Shown: positions 35,711 through 48,284, numbered from the stretch's first letter. The stretch: 64,000 nt of DNA from Ambrosia x helenae (GCA_030844895.1 CM061231.1:130605023-130669022), one strand, 5' to 3'. Notes: generated by a model not told the origin, from the sequence alone. Numbers and translations are program-made.

Positions 35711-37647
35711 TTGCCTTTCTGTCTCCGTCTCTGCCTGTTTGTAGGTATTGAATGATTTTCCAAAGGATTTAGCATCTTTGAAGAGGGCGCAAGTTCTCTG
35801 CTTTTACATTGGTCGACCTGACCTCTCTTTGCAACTCGTTCAACAGGTTTACTACTAACTTTCTCCTTCTCAATCTTCTTTGCTATGTTTTACTTATTCT
35901 TTTCTTCTTCTTCTTCTTAAGGTACTTCCTTCAAATACTGAGCAAGATTTTGTATATGGAATGCTTGCCTTTCCTCTGTTAGAGCTTGGACTAATGGAAG
36001 ATGCCCAGAAAGCTGCCTCCAAGGGCTTTCAAATCAACCACCATGATCCATGGTCCCAACATGCTGTCAGCTCCATCCCTTTCTGTTTCTTTTTTTCATT
36101 CTTATTTACTTACTTACTATTCGCATCTTTTTGCAGTTGTGTCATGTTTATCAATACGAGTGTCGTTTTAAGGAAGCCGTCGAATTTATGGAACAATGTT
36201 CACAATCTTGGGCTCCTTTATCCTCATTCATGTAATAAGCAAGCATATTCAACATGCCACCTGTCTTGTTTACAAACAATCTGCCTTCATATGAGTTTAC
36301 TGTTATGCTTAGTTTTATTAACACTTGATGTTAATGTGCAGGAACACTCACAATTGGTGGCACGTTGCTCTCTGTTACTTAGAAGGCAATGCTCCCTTTG
36401 AAAAAGTCCTTGAAATTTATGAAAACCGTATCTGGAAAGAGTTGGACCGAAGCGATGCTACTCCCGTAGAGGTTTTTACCCTTTCCTTTTTGCGTAACCT
36501 CTCTATTCCTTCTATGCCGTTTCCAATTGTAAGTTGTGGATTTAGGTATACTTGAATGCAGTTGGCTTGTTATTGCGGGTTTATGTAAGAGGCGAGATCC
36601 GTTTATTCGAGGACCATTTGAAGATGTTAGCAGGTTATCTATCAAATCAAGTGAGTTAATGATGTTTTCATCAGTATAACTGTTATTTTGAAAACGCTAA
36701 TTTTCTTACTCATACTTGGTCCAATCTGTTTGTCAGGCCTTTTGGTATCTTGAGTGGCACCTCGATTTGTTGATATTATGGGCCTTAGCTTGCACTGGGA
36801 AGTCATCCGAGGCTCAAGACTTATTCAGTGGCTTAAAGTCGAGGTTACAGTGTTTTTTTTTTCCCTCAAATTGAATTAAGTTGAGTTGTCTTACTCTAAA
36901 TGCTTTGTTCCACCGACACAGGGTTTCTACAATGAATCCGAAGAAGGCAAAGTTAATGCAGAAAGGACTTGAGGTTTGTGTACTTAAAACTTGCTCATGA
37001 ACCAGTTTCTTCTGCTTTTTATTTTATAATTGAGGTGTAATAAAGGAGAATGAGACAGGTGATATGAGTGATGATTCTGTAATTATTTGGTTTTAGCTTG
37101 CAGAAGCTGTATACACGTACGGTAGAGGTGATTTCACTCGAGCACTAGAGTTGCTTGGTCCAAACTTTGATGCCGAAAGTTGTAAGGTATTAAAGAATCC
37201 CTTCTTGTTAGCTAGTTGTGTTTAGTATGTTGTTCTGTTATATAGCTAGAATTGTATTTTGCAGATGGTTGGTGCCTCCGGGGAACAACTAGATGTGTTC
37301 AATGAAATTTGGTATGTTATGTTACTTGAAGCAGGAGATGCGGAAAAGGGTATGGCCACTTGTTGTTGTTGTTGTTGATGTGTGCGTTTAAGAATAGAAG
37401 TTAATTTGTTGTGATTGCATCTGCAGCGATTGAAGCGATTGAGAAGCAGTTAAAGAAGAGAGGCGGAACCCCCTTTCTATGGCGCTTGTTGGTATGAAAT
37501 GTTGCTTGTATGGTGATTGATTTTGCTCAAAATCGTTATTAATAAATGGTTGGTTTGTTTTAGGAGAGGGGATACTCGATGTTGGGGAAGCAAGAAGCCG
37601 AAAGTATAGGTGCAAAAGCCAAGGCGTTGGAGGCTGCCTACTTCTAA
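31854..37647 (+). CDS. TTC38-like tetratricopeptide repeat protein, 463 aa
   Basis: Thirteen exons: 31854-32087, 32199-32297, 35745-35846, 35922-36065, 36137-36231, 36342-36471, 36546-36650, 36737-36843, 36922-36973, 37097-37186, 37265-37349, 37427-37491 and 37564-37647 (TAA). Phases agree throughout and sum to 1392 nt, so the gene is intact. Length and motifs (MEDRWGYEINT, NCVLANILAAHF, GMLAFPLLELGLMEDAQKAA, CHVYQYECRFKEAVEFME, NTHNWWHVALCYLEGN) match the plant TTC38-like family (human TTC38, 469 residues). TPR repeats mediate protein contacts; no enzymatic role is known. Two donors are atypical after GT (GTCAGC at 36066, GTTTTT at 36472). Intron 2 is expanded to 3.4 kb by an antisense retroelement. 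Confidence 0.92.
32382..35653 (-). mobile_element. Non-LTR reverse-transcriptase element with RLE-like C-terminus, antisense in TTC38 intron 2
   Basis: One reading frame runs from about 35653 to 32440 on the minus strand, broken only near 33285. The N-terminus has a finger-like CPFMHFHECKDG. The reverse transcriptase shows GIRPIAVGAIWRRLVSK, MLTVDFSNAFNMIDR, GVQQGDPLGPLLFALALHP and the catalytic YLDDG. The C-terminal part has a CPMC...HAVHC zinc knuckle followed by RPADLLVF...HACVDLTG, which resembles a restriction-like endonuclease (PD-x-D/ExK) rather than the APE endonuclease of L1 elements. A T6 run at 33284-33291 shifts the frame by one base between the two parts. A short T-run at 32382-32390 could be the 3' poly(A) tail. 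Confidence 0.8.
35631..35793. repeat. 23-bp perfect inverted repeat between retroelement 5' end and host exon 3
   Basis: CTTGCGCCCTCTTCAAAGAT plus GCT at 35631-35653 is the exact reverse complement of 35771-35793. The right copy belongs to exon 3 of the TTC38-like gene; the left copy forms the extreme 5' end of the antisense element. An (AAT)n microsatellite (about 35660-35710) lies between them. Confidence 0.92.
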
Positions 37648-40600
37648 GTTCTAACAAAACACTTAAGATGGAGCTTTATGTTGTTGTAACATGTCATGTG
37701 TGTACTTTTATTTAGTAATACCCGTACCCGTGTGTGTATGTATACGTGTGTAATGTAATATATAATAATTATGTTATCTATTAAATAATTGTATACATAA
37801 CAGTTTTGGAAGTCTCACTGATTATTATTTAGAGAGTCAAATTAATGTCTACAACAGTAGAAGTAACAATGAAATTAATATAAAATTAAAGCTATAACAT
37901 AGCCCTCACGTTATGGTTTATGGGGTGTGGTTTGAAGCCCTAGTGACTTTAAAGCATCACGTGTCATATAGGCGGTGGGTGGTTTTAAAGCCACTCCTTT
38001 AACTTTTGTGGTAGTATAAAGCTCATTCAATCATTTCTCAATAATTTGTTGTTTTTTTTTTTTTCAATTTGATTTAATTCATTGATTTATTGAAAAACAA
38101 ATAAATAAATAAAATTTTGTTTTTAAAATCTAATTGTTGCAAATAGTCACAATTTTGGCTCGCCCCACCAATCAACTCTTTAACGTCTGCAAGTCACTCA
38201 CAAGCTCTGTTGGTGGCACCCCTTTCATGATGGTGGGGCGGTGTTTGGCGCAACGCTGATGTGGCATGGGACACCACTCCACACCTCATGGGACGCCACT
38301 CCACACCTCACAGCCTTATTAGATAATATTACCAGATTAAGGGTTTAGCATGGTATTAAACATTTTCAGTATCTCTATATATTGTAATTAACCACTCAAT
38401 ATATATTTAGTATTTCACAATTTAGCATGATATTAAAGCCTTAGGGTTCCTATCACCTTTTTTCAAAAAAAAAAAAAAAAAAAAAAAAAAACCCTTAGCC
38501 ATTGCCACACAGTTCAAACCCTAGCCAGGGCGGCGTGCTGCCAACGCCACAGAAGCCCCGTCCCTCCGTTTTTTATGATGCTACGACACTATCTCATCTG
38601 CCATGTCACTCACCTATCGTACTCCTCAATTCGTTCCTTGCTATCATGCCCTATCTTATGCTTCGGCCACTCATTGGACTTCACTCCACCGTCGCACTGC
38701 ATATAGGACTACGCTCTAGCACTGCGCTGCTATTTAGTTAGATTTCTACACCGCCGCATTAAACGTCTCTTGCTGGATTATAAGATCTGTCATTAAAGAC
38801 ATGGATGGCAATATCAAGCAAGATATAGATTTGTTGGCAAAAGTTTGGTTTTATGAGTCGATCTAAGCACATTTATCATATTATTATTGTTTTTATGTTT
38901 GTCATCCCAATCTGGGCTTCTGGTTTCCTTCGCTCCAACTGCAAAGGAGTATTCAATAGTATTATTAGCTTAAGGTTTTTAGTGTAAGCCAAAGTGCCCA
39001 CTTAGGTATTTAATCTATCTCTCTCTCTCTCTCTTTTGAAACACCAACACATTTACGACCACACCACAAAGGGTGAGGCTAACTACTCGATAGTATTCAC
39101 TCGGCATTTCACCAAATAATAGTCCTCTTGACTTCAACTACAATTACTTTTTACATCTTTTATATATTGATGTGGTTGATATGGTCTATAAAAACTATAC
39201 TAAAACTTAGACACTCTATTTAAACTCTAGAAAACCTAGTAGAACACAATGACATGCAAGTGTACCTATCAAATATAGTAAAGCCTAATGGAAGTCCGGA
39301 TATCGTATTCATGAGACACTAGCAATGACTAAAACTAGACTCCTAAAAATAATTGTAAAATTTTTAAAAGATTTGATTTGTTTGAAAAGGTTTAGTTAAA
39401 CTGAAACTAGAATTAAATTAAAGAAAACTGAAACTAACAACTAGCGAACGGAAAGTTATTCGCCGATAAAAAAAAACTTAGGATTGGGAAAATTGAATGA
39501 GATAGTATTATCATAACTTTTGCAGTTTCAGGTTGACTTGAGTCATAAGCTACTTTAGGAACTAGCTCAAAAGTACCGATCCCAAGAATCGTCAAAAATG
39601 GGTAGTGGTACCGGTACTGAACCTGAACTCCTAAAGTAACGGTCCCGAATACGCCAAAAGGTTGGTACGAAAATCATTTGGTACCGATACCAATTCGTTT
39701 TCGGTACCCAGAATCATTTGCCCATCCCTAAGATTTTGCTTAAGATACGTGTTGTAATCGTTTGCTCTAACGAGGTAGCGTGAGTAATCCAAGACAGAAG
39801 GCACCGGTTTTGATACCACTTGATTTATTTATTAATTAATATTAAAAGTATGCAGTTTGTTTTACATTTAAACCACGCATCAAACATTTAGATGTAGAGA
39901 TTTGAGTTCACACCAGCAATGGCATTAGACTATGCATGAAAAGAAAAATCAAGAATATACCTGCAGGCCGGCAGGGACTTTGATTATGAATAAGTTAATG
40001 ACAGCCAGGCAAGTCCTAAAGTTCCCCCAAACTCTTCAGTAGAATTAAGCTCCAATGAAGCGTTTGAAGAAACTCCAGGAGTAACTTGACGTACGTATGT
40101 TTAATTCCTCATTCATTATCTTTTCCTTTTCTTTCGTGTTTCACGTCTATATGCTAATGCTATATATATTACACCACACGCACCTTCTGTGACTGATTTT
40201 TATTTATTTTTCATAGCATTCATGGGAATCGTGAACCTAGTCGCAAGTATGTATGAAATGCAAAAAGAATATATACACTAGTATGTAAATGATCATGATT
40301 CTCTTCTTCATTCTTTAATTATAATCTTCTTAGGCGCATGTGCTTAAAAAGTACATTTGTTGGTGTAACTCATCATATTATTAGTTGTTGAATTTACCCA
40401 ATATCCCAACCACATTCATGGGCTGAATAATTAATTAAAACTATGTACGATTTTACCTTAATTAATTTAGCATTTAGTAGCTGATCAACTTTGGAAACAT
40501 GTTTTTTGTTTGGATGATGAAAATTGTCTATTTAACACGTACGTAGTAAGTGATTAATGTCATATTCAACCTGTATCTTTATGAGTTTCTAAATCCATCA

Positions 40601-41470
40601 TCAATAAATGGGATACCATAGTTTCTATATCAACTTTTTTTTTTTGATCGGCTAATTTCCTCCCCCTTTTTTACATCACATTTTAAATACACTCTTTTTA
40701 CCCTCTTATGAGGCTTGAACTCTTAACCTCATCTTTAGAAGTCCTTCACCTTTACCACCACACCACAAGGGGTGGGGCAATTTCTATATAAACTTACTTG
40801 CTAACATACATTTTTATATATACATATATAGCAACTAACTAAAATTAATATCTTTTTGATAGAGCTCTACCAAATTAAAGGACGGATGAAAAGGTCATTC
40901 ATGAGCATGGGCCTAACTGCAGATAACGAAGATAGACAGCCCAAAGGTTCTAGCGAAGATGCCAAATGGCATCTTCACCTAATGCTATCTTCGCCCAACT
41001 ACCAACATCGTTTACTAACTATGTTTGCTAGGATTAAACACAAAAGACTATCATACTTGACTTATAACACGATCAAGTATGTTGCAATAAATCTATCAAC
41101 CAATACAAAAACGATATTGATCTAGAGAAGCGTTTGTCACACCAAACATGCACTACCAAAAAGACATGTGCTTCTTGTAGAAACGAAATTAATCACAAGG
41201 GAACCAACCACAGGGGGAACCTAACCTAGCATAACTAGTGTGATTCGCCTTCATCTTCAAAACCAAAATGTTTAGGTTCATAACAGCCAGAAATGTAACA
41301 GAAATATTATTGTACGGTCACACTCATCACCTACTATAATTAGAAATGCTTCTTCCCACATATATTAATAATAAAAAAATCTTATCACATATTCTAGGTC
41401 CACAAATTCTTCTGACCAAAATTTTCTTACAACCCTGTCTTTCTTTGGGATCTTATTAGTAATATTAGTA
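37648..41470. other. Intergenic stretch with no supported gene
   Basis: No conserved frame was found. Notable items are the likely 3' UTR of the TTC38-like gene (to about 37800), a 26-28 bp A-run near 38466-38492, paired CCACTCCACACCTCA motifs at 38270-38310 that may belong to a small MITE, and a (CT)n tract at about 39019-39033. Open frames at 38502-38741 and 39631-39819 show no domain. Confidence 0.5.
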
Positions 41471-41502
41471 TATATAAACTAATTGTTGAAAATGATACAA
41501 AT

Positions 41503-41689
41503 TTGGGTTCGGTGATCATCCTCCTCCTGATTCTCTTGGCAGGAAAAGATCCGAAACCAGGCGCAAATGCCGTTGATGAATATTTGAAACAACGCACAAA
41601 AAAAGCTATGATCGAGGCTATGAAATCGTATCAGCCACGGCCGGAGGAACTCACCAAAACCTTCACTGAACAAGTTAGCCAGTGAGTAA
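41503..41689 (+). pseudogene. Isolated first-exon-like fragment, possibly pectate-lyase N-terminal region
   Basis: The frame begins with a hydrophobic leader (MGSVIILLLILLAG) and continues AVDEYLKQRTKKAMIEAMKS then PRPEELTKTF, ending at a plausible donor (CCAGTGAGT, 41681-41689). The pattern resembles the small N-terminal domain of some plant pectate lyases. No catalytic exons follow before the GCD1-like gene. It is probably a gene relic; the family call is weak. Confidence 0.35.
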
Positions 41690-42462
41690 CTGACTTTACA
41701 CATGCATGGAACGTAATATAATTTTACAATTACAATTCTTTTTAATAATTATTTGACAATTTTTGTTAAGGTCATTGCAAAATGAACAAGCACCATGAAA
41801 GCAACTAAAAGAACCAAACAACAGAAAATAACAAGACGAGCAGGAGAAGGCTTGCATACATACATAGATCACGTACCAACTAGGGATGGCAATCAAACCA
41901 GAAACCCGACACATTTGGGACGGGTTTGGGGTCGGGCAACCAGGTATGGGATTAGTTATTATTCTCACGTAGAAGAGTGGGATGTAGGCACACTATACCT
42001 CTATCACTAAAGATTGAGAGGCTGCTTCCAAAGATACTCTCGGGCCCAAAACAACCTCAGTTTGCAAATAGCAATGCAGAATTGTAAATAGCAATGCAAG
42101 TCACTCCTCTAAAATCTCAGTTTGCAATGAGTTTTTCTATAAAAAAAAATAGCATTCTTCACTATAGGTACCATTACCTATTTTTCTTACTATTGGTGCA
42201 AGTGAAGTGCCTTGGTACTCCACATCCACTGGACGTGTCGCTATTATAGAAAAAAATCTTCTTAGCACTATTCAGTGTCCCAGTGAAAAACAAAAGCACC
42301 ATTAACTCTATCAACCCAACCCAACCCAACCCAACCCAACCCAATACAGATTTCAATTCTGGCAAATCATAATTTTAGTAAAAACACAATTATGAATTAT
42401 GATATAAAGTTAGTTACCAAGCAATGAGATTATGAAGTAAACTTTACAGCGCAGCAGTCTGT
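41690..42462. other. Spacer and 3' flank of the GCD1-like gene
   Basis: No gene is visible. It contains a short (AACCC)n tract at 42315-42343 and a patch at 41880-41945 resembling the GGGTTTGGG/CCCGAC-rich segments of the Helitron copies, but without termini. Confidence 0.5.
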
Positions 42463-43031
42463 CTATCTTCCCCTTGTGTTAGTGGTGGAAATTGGTAGCT
42501 TGTCCTCCGTAAATGGTTGAGTAGCAGGATCAGCAAGACTAGGCAATCTTGAAACACTACCTTTACTTCCTCTTCTTGCATTTGGCCCCAATTCTTCAAT
42601 CATGTACTTCCATCCATCAATCGGTCTCCTCCGACTAAATATATGTTGCTTAATAAAACTAGCTATCTGCATACACACACACACGTAATCAGAACCATAT
42701 AAGTTTAAACAATAAAAGGCCACAAATGGCTCGTTCACGAACAACAATAAAAGACCTGAAATTTGCTGAAAGCAATCCGACGTTCATACTCTTGAACAAG
42801 AATGTCTTCTTCTCTTTGGGACATTTCCCACACATTTCCATCTTCACCCTTGGCGGTTGTTTCCCATCCGTCAGGCTTATTTTTCATATCCCAAGAATCT
42901 CCAACGTTTGACTTATTCAAATCACTGATGCTTCCAGACTCAAAAATCCTACAACAAAAACAAATTTATGATGATTTACCAATTTTAGTTCTGAAAGCAG
43001 CAGAATAGAAATACATTCCTAGCACATATGT

Positions 43032-43098
<67 letters not shown>

Positions 43099-43615
43099 AC
43101 TCGGATGCGGTGTCAAGAAATCTGTCAAGATCATCATCAGCAGCGTCGTTGGAATTGGCGAATTTAGCCTCTTCCATCTTGTGAATCTCTTTAAGCCATA
43201 AAGCAGCATGGAGCCTTTGCTTGTTAACTCTGTAATCCCTCTTGACGTTCTCCAAAGCGTAGATTGATTTCCCTTCCTCTTTTAGCTTGTTTAAGCGTTG
43301 TTCCTCTTGCTCTCTCTTGCTTTTTTTTCTCCTGTGGTCCCAGTTATCAGCCATATCTTCCACAAAGGCCTTTGTATCGACATCGAGATCAGGCGGTGGT
43401 GTATCAGATGTGAGGGAAAAGTTGACATCTGTTTCCCATGGGGGTCGATTTTTGGCGGATAAGTCATCAGGGAGCCATGCTGTTTCCCAGGCATCGTTCC
43501 ATTCGTTTTTGGTTGATAGGGTCCTGATATGAGGTGTCAAGGTGGAGATTGTGATGGATTGGTGCTTATTTATTAAAGAAGAAAAGGTGCAACCTAAAAG
43601 ACTCCTCATCATCAT
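42463..43615 (-). CDS. GCD1: GCD1-like mitochondrial protein (GAMETE CELL DEFECTIVE 1), about 303 aa
   Basis: Three coding exons on the minus strand, 43101-43615, 42756-42948 and 42463-42666 (TAG), join in phase to 912 nt. The protein starts with an Arg/Ser-rich presequence (MMMRSLLGCTFSSL), consistent with mitochondrial import. It contains EWNDAWETAWLPDDLSAKNR, DVDTKAFVEDMADNWDHRRK, NKPDGWETT, GNVWEMSQREEDILVQEYER and FSRRRPIDGWKYMIEELGPN, all typical of plant GCD1, which is needed for gametophyte and embryo development. I chose ATG 43615 because a good acceptor (TTTGCAG) lies just upstream and pairs with a donor at about 43879, giving a 5' UTR intron. Intron 1 has a (GA)n run. The gene looks intact. 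Confidence 0.93.
43028..43096. repeat. (GA)n microsatellite in GCD1-like intron 1
   Basis: A GA run of more than 60 bp with one AAAG interruption, ending five bases from the splice donor. Confidence 0.9.
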
Positions 43616-45405
43616 CAACAAATTCCTGCAAATAATCAATGAGAAGATGATGATATGAATCTCACAAATTTACTATTAAAAAATAGAATCAGCAAAACAA
43701 ATAGTAAGTAAAATGAAGCATCGTTTTTAACTCAAATTATTCTCATTGATAGTCTAACAAGTTACTTAAACTACAATTTGAAGAATCATATAAGATCGTT
43801 ACATTACGCAGTAGATGTAGATGTTTAACCCTAACCGAATAATGATAAGAAATAATAATAATAATTCATACCTTCCCTGTCAAATTCTGATTATTATAAG
43901 TGATATATACTTACCCAATATCAATTCAGTGATTGATTGATTGATTAGGTGGGAATAATCACCATTCCATTCCATTTCATTCCATTCCTTTCCATTACAT
44001 TAGGGTTTGTTTATCTTTCTAATGGGTTTGGTCTTGGGCTTATTTTACCACAATAACGAAAGTCTAAGGCCTTTTGCCACTAGAGAAGGGCCCAAAATCA
44101 CAGCCTGAACAGAGGAGATAATATTTTTCAGAAAAAAATAAAAATATACTTCAACACAAACACTACACAACGACAATAGAGATTGCCAACGAGGTAGCGG
44201 TGGAGTAGTCAGGGAAAGTATTGGTGTTTTTAATGACTTAAGTTCAATTCCTGCCCTTCATTATTTAGTTTGATCCACATGTGTTATAAATTCATTCAGT
44301 GGCGGATCCAGGAATTTTTTTTTCCTGGGTTCCTTTTTTAGAGACTCTAATGTTATATGACCGAATGTAAAAAAATTCGTGTCGGTACATGGGTTCAGGC
44401 CGGTTTGATGATTTGGGTTGTTTTAGGGGTTTGGGCCAGTTTAGGTGTTCGGGTCGGTTTAGGTTTCAACAGGTTAAAATTAACATCCCTAAAATAACAA
44501 ATACGATAATTCTATAAGAATTTAGGAGGTTGTAAGCATTTAAATACCTTTAGCTGTTTGTCCAACTATGTGTTTTACCACATCAAGAGACCAGCACAGG
44601 TCTGACTTCAATATGAACCTGCACAAACAGTAAAATGTTATTTTCATTGATGTGGTTTGGTCAAAATAGTCACTTTCATCCAATAGTTTGTTTTATCTCG
44701 TGTAAGTTGGTTTCAAAATCTTCCAGATTTCATCCGGCATCCATTTTTGTTAGCATAATCAAGCATGTATGATTACTTGCAAGCACAAAACATCCAACTC
44801 TTAACAAAGTAATAATGCAAACTAAATAAAATCAAGTGAAGAACAAAATTAGCCCTGCACTCCTACTGTTTCACCTTTCTAAAGCTTCAAGATTAAACTG
44901 CAGAATAAAATGTTCAAGTCACTAAACCAAAGTGTCTAGTTCAATAACAGAAGAGGATGATTTTTTTCAACAAAAAAAAAAAAAAACTAATGATTAAAAG
45001 TGTCACGTAAATCTCTAATTTGATGTCAAATAAAATTGCAAGGAAGTCTTCATATTGAGTTAGGAATCGGCGGTATTAAATTAAGTCAAAAGAATTAAGA
45101 GTCGGGTACCAGATAAAGGATATCCTTATTGTCCTTGTGCGTGCAATACTGGAGGAGGACTGCAGAAGGAGGCTGGGAGGGATGACAGCCGACAGCCAGG
45201 TAGGGTTTAGGGTTGCCCGATTTGGTAGTTGGGTTTTGTTCGGCAGGGAGAACAAGTGAGGGCTGCAGACTGCAGTCTAGTTTTTTTTATTTTTAGGATA
45301 TGTGCTTGGGTACCCTAACCTAGGTTTTGCATAAAAAAAGAGAAACAAAAAATGGCAACCTGCCAGATGTCTTAAAGGTCTTCAAAGCACTTTATATCTT
45401 TACTA

Positions 45406-45627
45406 CTCCGTCCGTCCCAATTTAAATGTCCTACTTTCCTTTTTTGTTTGTCCCAAATTAAATGTCCCTTTCCAAAAATAGAAATGTAATTTCCAGTTTT
45501 TGCCCATAAATGACAAAACACAATCACCACTTTTAAGGATATTATTGTCATTTTACCACATACAAACAAAATATTTCTTAAAATGTGTGTTTTTTGAACT
45601 ATGACATTTAAATTGGGACGGAGGGAG
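45406..45627. mobile_element. Stowaway-type (Tc1/mariner) MITE, 222 bp
   Basis: The terminal inverted repeats CTCCGTCCGTCCCAATTTAA and, inverted, CTCCCTCCGTCCCAATTTAA continue to AATGTC. They are flanked by TA on both sides (45404-45405 and 45628-45629). The CTCCCTCCGTCCC end and TA duplication are diagnostic of Stowaway elements. It has no coding capacity. Confidence 0.93.
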
Positions 45628-45732
45628 TAGTTTTTATCCCGGAAGCGTCCCGGGTTGAAATATCTAATATGACATAATAAAATATCTAATATGACAACAT
45701 AATTAATTACTTGTCAATATATGATTAATGAA

Positions 45733-45775
<43 letters not shown>

Positions 45776-46398
45776 TATTTTAAATAAATCTCTGCCATAA
45801 GTTATCATATTCTAATATAAAAAAACGAATCTCTGCGCCGGGGTATAAATCTAGTGCCATTACAAACTATTATATAATAATGTCAAATGAATTCGGAAGT
45901 TTGTAATTGATCATTCTTAAAAAAATTAACATGAAATAAGGAAAAAAAGTTATTTATTGAAATATCGAACGTATTAGTCTAAGGGTTATGTGATGCGTTA
46001 AAAAAATCATGGGTATATGATCGGGTATATAGTTCGGGTATTTGGGTATGTGGTTTCGGGTAATTGGGTCGGATATCACCTAATCCCAGGCCCGACCCAA
46101 ACCCACAATTTTTTTAAACTAATCCCAAACCTGACACAATACCAGTCGGGTTACAAAAAATAGTCGTTTTTTTTCTCTGTTTTTTATGTAGCACTATGGT
46201 ACTCGTTGGAAAGATAATAAAACGCTCGTTAATTTGGTGTAATTTTTTTCTTTAAAAACTCTCGTATATAAAAGATATTAACGTTTAAAAGTTATGTTAG
46301 AAAACATGAGAGAGAAAATAATAAAGATTATAGATTAGGTTAAACCATATTTAAACAATATTTATTCCTTTTTTTTATTGGTCTAAAGTTGCCACATC

Positions 46399-46600
46399 AC
46401 ATCCTATGTGGCATCTCTCAAAGGAGAGATTGCATAAGAATATGACATGTATGATTAATCCCTTTACATCCTATGTGGCATCTCTCAAAGGAGAGATTGC
46501 ATAAAAATATGACATGTATGATTAATCCCTTTACATCCTATGTGGCATCTCTCAAAGGAGAGATTGCATAAGAATATGACATGTATGATTAATCCCTTTG
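46399..46600. repeat. 67-bp tandem repeat, three copies, at the Helitron E 5' end
   Basis: Units start at 46399, 46466 and 46533, each containing CATCCTATGTGGCATCTCTC, AAAGGAGAGATTGCATAA and ATGACATGTATGATTAATCC. The other Helitron copies have this segment once. Confidence 0.92.
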
Positions 46601-46643
<43 letters not shown>

Positions 46644-46964
46644 TATAGATGAATGGGTTTCTTTTTTTTTTTTTTTTTTTCTTATGGGTTCCTTTCCAGT
46701 TTTATATATACATTAATACTATAATTTCGAAATCAACTGGGTTCCCGAGAACCCACCGAAGAATCCTAAATCCGCCCCTGTGTTCATTGTGTTTTTTTTA
46801 CTCTAACTTTATCCTTTTTATTTTATGCAACTTGGTTTTGTGTTTCTGATGTACATTGTGTTTTAGTTTACTTTCTATTTTGTTGAAATGACTTGGGTTC
46901 ATATACAATGTTGCAAAGTTTTTTTAATGGTTATGTTCGCAATTTTACTCATTTTTATTTACAT

Positions 46965-46999
46965 TTTGAACAGCCGCAAAGCGCAAGGTAACTTACTAG
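46965..46999 (+). mobile_element. Possible Helitron 3' terminus
   Basis: CCGCAAAGCGC (hairpin-capable) is followed by AAGGTAACTTA and CTAG (46996-46999), then T. The matching 5' end was not found. Confidence 0.3.
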
Positions 47000-47016
47000 T
47001 TATTGTCATGGAAGCT

Positions 47017-48284
47017 AGGGGTGAAAAAATTAACCGTCATAATCGATAACTGAACCATAACCAATAACCGACATAACCAATGGCTATGGTTATGAAATTT
47101 CTTTAACCGATCGAACGATTATGGTTATGGTTATGGTTATGAAGGTTTGTTTAACCGTTATAACCAAAACCGAACCGAACTTGTAACGTTAAGCATATGT
47201 AGTAGATTTATGTTTTACATTAACCATGTAGAGGTTTTTTTTACTAAAATAAAAGTATGTTATTAACAAAATGATCTTGACGTGGTGTGTTTTTTATGAT
47301 GAATTGAACTTGTAATCAAGGGCTTAAGTATTTTTTTTTTTTTTCGTTTTTAATATCTTACTAAAAAGGATCTCATATTTGTAGTGTAACTAAAAAGTGT
47401 AGTATTAATTGTCTTATAAAAATAGCCCAAACTAAGTTGTAGGTTAAGTTTTTTTAGACCTTGCCTTTTAATTTTATACAAAATAGTAACCAAGTTTTAA
47501 GAGTGTTTCAATTAGGTTACTGTTATTTTTTTTTTTGTTCTAATTAAGTCATTAAAGTTTATTTTATGTTCTAATCCTATATAATTTACTTGAATAGCAG
47601 GTAAACTACCATTTAAAAAAAACATGTCAACATAATTAATAAAATAAATTAAATATAATCAAATTAATAAAAGAATAACATAAATCAAATTACTCAAATA
47701 AACATCTTCTACCTCTAGCCTTCCCGCATCGGACCGTGCATTAACCTTCCTTTATTTTTTTGAATTGTTTCATCATTTAGGCATTTTATGTTGGTGTTTC
47801 ATAATGTAAATACACATACATGAATCTACATTTAGAGTGTGTTTTGGTACTCTTTTCTAAAAGCTCTGATTTGGTTCTTGAATGTTAATTTACTCTTTAT
47901 GTTTTCAATAAATAAAACATGGTTTTGAAGAAATTAGAAGGAATTAATGTTTACCATCAAGAAATCAGAATAAAAAGCTTTAATTAAAAAAAATCCATGA
48001 TTATCAGAAAATATTTTGCAATTTGTAAAAAGTCCATGTCGTCATTTATATACCATGTTAACATATATATAAGAGTAAACTGCCATTTTCGTCCTTGAGG
48101 TTTGGCACTTTTTGCCAGTTTCATCCAAAAGATTTTTTTTTCTCAACTGGCTCCACTAGTTTTCAATTTTTTGCTGGTTTCGTCCAAATGCCTAACTCCG
48201 TTAGTCAATCTCAGTTAACTGAGGGGTAAAGTTGTCAATTCAAATATTATCTGTATTATAATAATAATAATAATAATAATAATG

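Larger units (their letters stand above)
45403..46649 (-). mobile_element. Non-autonomous Helitron (copy E), interrupted by a MITE at its 3' end
   Basis: On the minus strand it starts TCTATATCTATATATATA (plus end 46649), preceded by A. It ends with the hairpin CCCGGGACGCTTCCGGG, ATAAAAA and a CTAG that is split (C at 45403, G at 45630) by the MITE. The host site is an A/T dinucleotide. The body matches copies B-D. Confidence 0.8.
44297..46780. mobile_element. hAT-like element, about 2.5 kb, carrying nested insertions
   Basis: The left end CAGTGGCGGATCCAGGAAT pairs with the inverted right end CAGGGGCGGATTTAGGATT. The CAGnGGCGGA terminus is typical of plant hAT elements. The flanks AATTCATT (44289-44296) and TGTTCATT (46781-46788) agree at 6 of 8 positions, as an aged 8-bp duplication would. 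No transposase is recognisable in the body. Helitron copy E and a Stowaway-like MITE sit inside it. Confidence 0.7.

Noticed and set aside
37900..38340. Small MITE with CCACACCTCA motifs
   Set aside because: The inverted termini do not pair convincingly and no target duplication was found.
38502..38741. 79-codon open frame after a poly(A) run
   Set aside because: No domain and no neighbouring exons; the A-run hints at a decayed retro-insertion, but nothing identifies it.
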